NCBI GenBank assembly: GCA_023436885.1
Contig: JAEZHI010000042.1
Location: 1 to 64,000, forward strand
Length of the DNA: 64,000 nucleotides
Source of the DNA: Pseudomonadota bacterium
Lineage (GTDB): Bacteria; Pseudomonadota; Alphaproteobacteria; Rhizobiales; Pleomorphomonadaceae
Direction: 5' to 3'
Shown: one piece after another, positions 61,382 through 64,000 of the stretch
Layout of the letters: every line of letters begins with the position of its first letter
How positions within the stretch are numbered: position 1 is the stretch's first letter
Program-made: the position numbers and the translations under genes
The notes under the pieces: generated by a model
The model's database searches: none
The model's input: the letters and a program-made list of their open reading frames with translations, nothing else
What the model was told of the DNA's origin: nothing

Positions 61382-63511
61382 TTACCAGCGGAAAACGATG
61401 TCTGTGATATCGGCTGATTTCATGGTGTCGTCGGAAACCGCCGCGTTCTTGAAGCTCAGTTCAAAGGGACGGGACTTGCAGGACAGCGTTTCGACGGTGC
61501 CATCCTGATCGCCGAAATACAGCCAATTCTGGCCATCCACCCTGGCTCGCCCATCGAAGCGGGGCACCACTTTCAAAAGCTTTGAATGATTTCGCACCGG
61601 CGCCGGATCGCAGTAGACTGACGGCGAGCGGGCATCGTCGGCAAGAATGCCGCGACGGAGGTGCGACCCGCCATCGCCCTTTATTTCCACCACATCCTTG
61701 GTCAGCGACAAAGCCTTCTTCGGGTTGAGAACGCGCCCGTCGGCCACCTTGTCAGCCAATTCTGGCACAACGTCGGCCGAAGCGAGGATCCGCTTCTTGA
61801 CCGAGCTGGCCGCCCGGTCCGTGCTGCCCACTGCCCCGCTGATCATGCTCGCCACCCAGGAAACCTGGGGTGCGCTGAACGATGTTCCGGTTCCCTCGGC
61901 CGGCACCATCCCAAGCGGATCCTTTTCATAGCTCAACACAGGCACCCGGCATCCGGGCGCGGCGATGTCGACGAACCTCGTCGAAGAGTTGGAGAACCAG
62001 GACAACTGGCCGTCGCGATCCACCGAAGCGACGGTGAGCACGTTGGGCGAAGTTCGCCCGCCCGAACGGGCCGGATAGAAATCGGTGTCGTCGAGCTGGG
62101 AGCCATCGTTACCGGCAGCGGCGACATAGAGCGTCTCGGATGTGGGTCCGATACGCGCCGGCGGGATCAGCGTCACCTCGCCCGGTCCGCCGAAGCTCAT
62201 GTTCACCACTTGGGCGGTCACCGTGCTCAGATGAGTCATGATGACGTCGCGGGCGATCCACTCCTGAGTAACATCCGGAACCGTACCGTTGACGATGATC
62301 GGCCGTCCCTCGTAGGCCGCCGGACCGCCCATCGACACGAAGATGTTCACGGGGAGGATCTTCTGGCGGATATCGACCGCCGACAGCAGATCGGCCATAG
62401 GCGTACCACCGATGGTCAACGACACCACTTCGGTTCCGTGCATGCGCTCGGAGAGGAAGTCGAACGGCCAGTAGGGCTTGGCTTCCACCATTGAGCCGGA
62501 CGGCATGGCCGGGGAAATGGGCGGCGTGATCTGCGGGCGGCCCGGCAAGCCCGCCTGATCGTAAAGCCCGCTGTCGAGCACCATGACCAGGGCAGGCGCG
62601 AAGCTGTTGTCGCCTACGGCGTTGCGGTTCTCGGCGAGCAAGCGGAACAGATAGTTCTCGTAGTCCTCATCGAAGTCGGCATAGCCGGACTTGCAATCCT
62701 TGGGCGCCACGGAACCATAGAAGCGCAAGGCCTGCCGCGCCTCGACGGAAGCGCCACCGGACGCCGCGCTGGCGCTATCGCGTGCCCGCGCCTCGGCATC
62801 CGGGCTGGCGGCGATTGCCGCATCGAGCGGCAGCGAATAGGTGGTGGTCAGAACTTTGGGCACGAGCACCGTGTCGTCTGTCGTGATGGTGTTGAGCGAC
62901 GCCAGCTTTTCGCTATTGAGAATACGCGCCAGGTTGGCAAAATTGACCGAATTGGGTTCGGTGACCTCAAGTCCAATCGGCAGGACGCTGCTGATCAAGG
63001 CATCGCCTGCGATATGCGGTGTCGTCTCTGCCGGCTTCACCACGTTGAGCCCGCCATTGTCGGCGCTCGCTATAGCGACATTGCCGAGTGGCAGGGACGG
63101 TGCGGTGGCCTTCCAGTAGGAGACGAAGTTATCGCCCGGTCGGACTTTGGTCGGCACTGCGCCGATCTGTAACGGCGGTGGGCAAGGGGGCAGCTTCAGC
63201 TCCTGTCCGACCGAAAGGATATTGGAAAAATCAAGCTCCGGATTGTCGTTGGCCGCCTGAATAGCCTTGATATAGACGGGCTGAACCAGACCGCACTGCT
63301 CCCGAACGAGATCGGCAAGGCTCATCGACATTGCCACCTTGACCTCAGTCTTGAGGCCTACGGTCCCGATCAGAGTTGCGAATTCCTCGGTCAGGGTTTG
63401 AGGCGGATTCTGAACCACCAGCTCCCGGCCCTTCGGCGGAGTCTGACCAAAGGCCTGTCCCATCGCTAAAAGCGAAGCAAGCCACGCCGCGAGATAACGT
63501 GCGTTCGCCAT
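61382..63511 (-). CDS. Exported S8 subtilisin-like serine peptidase with LysM-like N-terminus
   Basis: The 709-residue precursor has a signal peptide (cleavage near AFG, residue 22). A LysM-like region (about residues 55-105; LADLVREQCGLVQPVYIKAI, ILSVGQELKLPP) may bind peptidoglycan. The subtilase domain has the catalytic Asp in VMVLDSGL, His in MHGTEVVSL, the oxyanion Asn in AAAGNDGS and Ser in GTGTSFSAPQVSW, so it should be active. A C-terminal domain of about 130 residues is unknown. It is the first gene of a two-protease operon. The start at 63511 fits the signal peptide. Confidence 0.9.
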   Translation of the reverse strand: MANARYLAAWLASLLAMGQAFGQTPPKGRELVVQNPPQTLTEEFATLIGTVGLKTEVKVAMSMSLADLVREQCGLVQPVYIKAIQAANDNPELDFSNILSVGQELKLPPCPPPLQIGAVPTKVRPGDNFVSYWKATAPSLPLGNVAIASADNGGLNVVKPAETTPHIAGDALISSVLPIGLEVTEPNSVNFANLARILNSEKLASLNTITTDDTVLVPKVLTTTYSLPLDAAIAASPDAEARARDSASAASGGASVEARQALRFYGSVAPKDCKSGYADFDEDYENYLFRLLAENRNAVGDNSFAPALVMVLDSGLYDQAGLPGRPQITPPISPAMPSGSMVEAKPYWPFDFLSERMHGTEVVSLTIGGTPMADLLSAVDIRQKILPVNIFVSMGGPAAYEGRPIIVNGTVPDVTQEWIARDVIMTHLSTVTAQVVNMSFGGPGEVTLIPPARIGPTSETLYVAAAGNDGSQLDDTDFYPARSGGRTSPNVLTVASVDRDGQLSWFSNSSTRFVDIAAPGCRVPVLSYEKDPLGMVPAEGTGTSFSAPQVSWVASMISGAVGSTDRAASSVKKRILASADVVPELADKVADGRVLNPKKALSLTKDVVEIKGDGGSHLRRGILADDARSPSVYCDPAPVRNHSKLLKVVPRFDGRARVDGQNWLYFGDQDGTVETLSCKSRPFELSFKNAAVSDDTMKSADITDIVFRW

Positions 63512-63894
63512 CGTGCCCCCCAAAGCAAAGACGCAAGCCAAAACCGAGGTCTAGCTTCCAGCGCTCGCCAACCGAGCGAAAGCTGCTGACCAGCAGTCGC
63601 GTCTGAGAAGCTCGGCGCTCATTGTATTTATTCGCTTCTTACTTGTCCGTTTGGTCAAAATATCAAAGCGGCCAAGACTCAAGACAGACACACGCGTCAC
63701 AACACCGTCGTCACCCGACGACGATGCAGATATAGGCGCTCAAAATAAACTAATGGCTCGGCACAATACTACATCACAAACCTGAACGCGAGTCGTCCCT
63801 TTTGTGGTAACTACCCTGCATTGAAATCTCTCGCCACGAAGCCGGCGGACAGGCATATTGACCTTTCGCAAGGATTGCTTTTGGGGAGGCTGTC
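63512..63894. other. Divergent intergenic region before the lipoprotein gene
   Basis: This 383-base gap lies between the leftward protease operon and the rightward lipoprotein gene. It is AT-rich and holds no gene. It contains the hairpin CGTCGTC-accc-GACGACG (63706-63723) without a T-run. No promoter pair is clear enough to place. Confidence 0.45.
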
Positions 63895-64000
63895 ATGGGC
63901 TGGAATGCACGCCGTCTCGCTTGCCTGTTTATGCTCACCGCCCTGCCATCATGCGTTACACCGACTTTGCCAGAGCCGGAGCCAGGCGCTTTCAAGGGGC
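63895..64000 (+). CDS. Start of a lipoprotein gene (runs off the right edge)
   Basis: An ATG preceded by GGGGAGG (six bases) opens a frame still open at the window end. Its first residues, MGWNARRLACLFMLTALPSC, are a lipoprotein signal peptide with the lipobox LPSC, followed by a proline/glutamate-rich start of the mature protein. The function cannot be judged from the 35 codons visible. Confidence 0.75.
   Translation, partial: MGWNARRLACLFMLTALPSCVTPTLPEPEPGAFKG

Overview
The window looks like a chromosomal segment of a high-GC alphaproteobacterium, most probably a Hyphomicrobiales (Rhizobiales) member. The evidence is the dnaG-rpoD order with a long acidic alphaproteobacterial sigma-70, a carB with the alphaproteobacterial insertion, carA and carB about 15 kb apart, an ELM1-type protein beside glycosyltransferases, a dense group of GANTC (CcrM-type) sites, and many LysR/TetR/ABC genes. 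The genus cannot be named from the sequence. I see no rRNA, tRNA, CRISPR array or insertion sequence.

Layout. 0-4.7 kb: NAD(P)-binding oxidoreductase, divergent LysR gene, PAS-GGDEF-EAL protein. 4.9-9.3 kb: rpoD and dnaG. 9.7-13.0 kb: LysR gene divergent from an SDR / alpha-beta hydrolase / VOC operon. 13.1-19.1 kb: mixed housekeeping genes (glutathione peroxidase, nucleotidyltransferase-like protein, sorbosone-dehydrogenase-like lipoprotein, SnoaL protein with divergent LysR gene, DUF535 protein). 19.2-21.4 kb: TauE permease and carA. 21.4-27.8 kb: a small accessory block with a higBA toxin-antitoxin pair, two TCR/Tet-type MFS exporters, an ArsR-SRPBCC-ClpP unit and a TetR/SDR/MFS unit. 27.8-34.7 kb: zinc metallopeptidase, inositol-monophosphatase-like enzyme, glycerophosphodiesterase-like enzyme and a complete ABC importer. 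34.8-40.6 kb: small genes, carB and greA.

40.6-60.5 kb is a large surface-polysaccharide locus with seven glycosyltransferases. It has CDP-glucose synthesis and 4,6-dehydration (rfbF, rfbG), a 3,5-epimerase, a C-methyltransferase and a reductase-like epimerase. Together these suggest a CDP-linked C-methyl 6-deoxyhexose. There are also three further methyltransferase-type genes and an ELM1-like protein. Inside the locus sits the most unusual unit: ThDP-dependent E1 alpha and beta subunits translationally coupled to a protein that joins a lipoyl domain and an E1/E3-binding domain to a NeuD/PglD-type left-handed-beta-helix acyltransferase. I read this as a possible 2-oxoacid-fuelled sugar-acylating (or C2-branching) machine.

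60.5-64 kb: an exported astacin-like protease and a subtilisin-like protease with a LysM-like N-terminus form a two-gene operon. The start of a lipoprotein gene runs off the right edge. Starts were chosen from Shine-Dalgarno spacing and family N-termini, so several differ from the longest possible reading frame.
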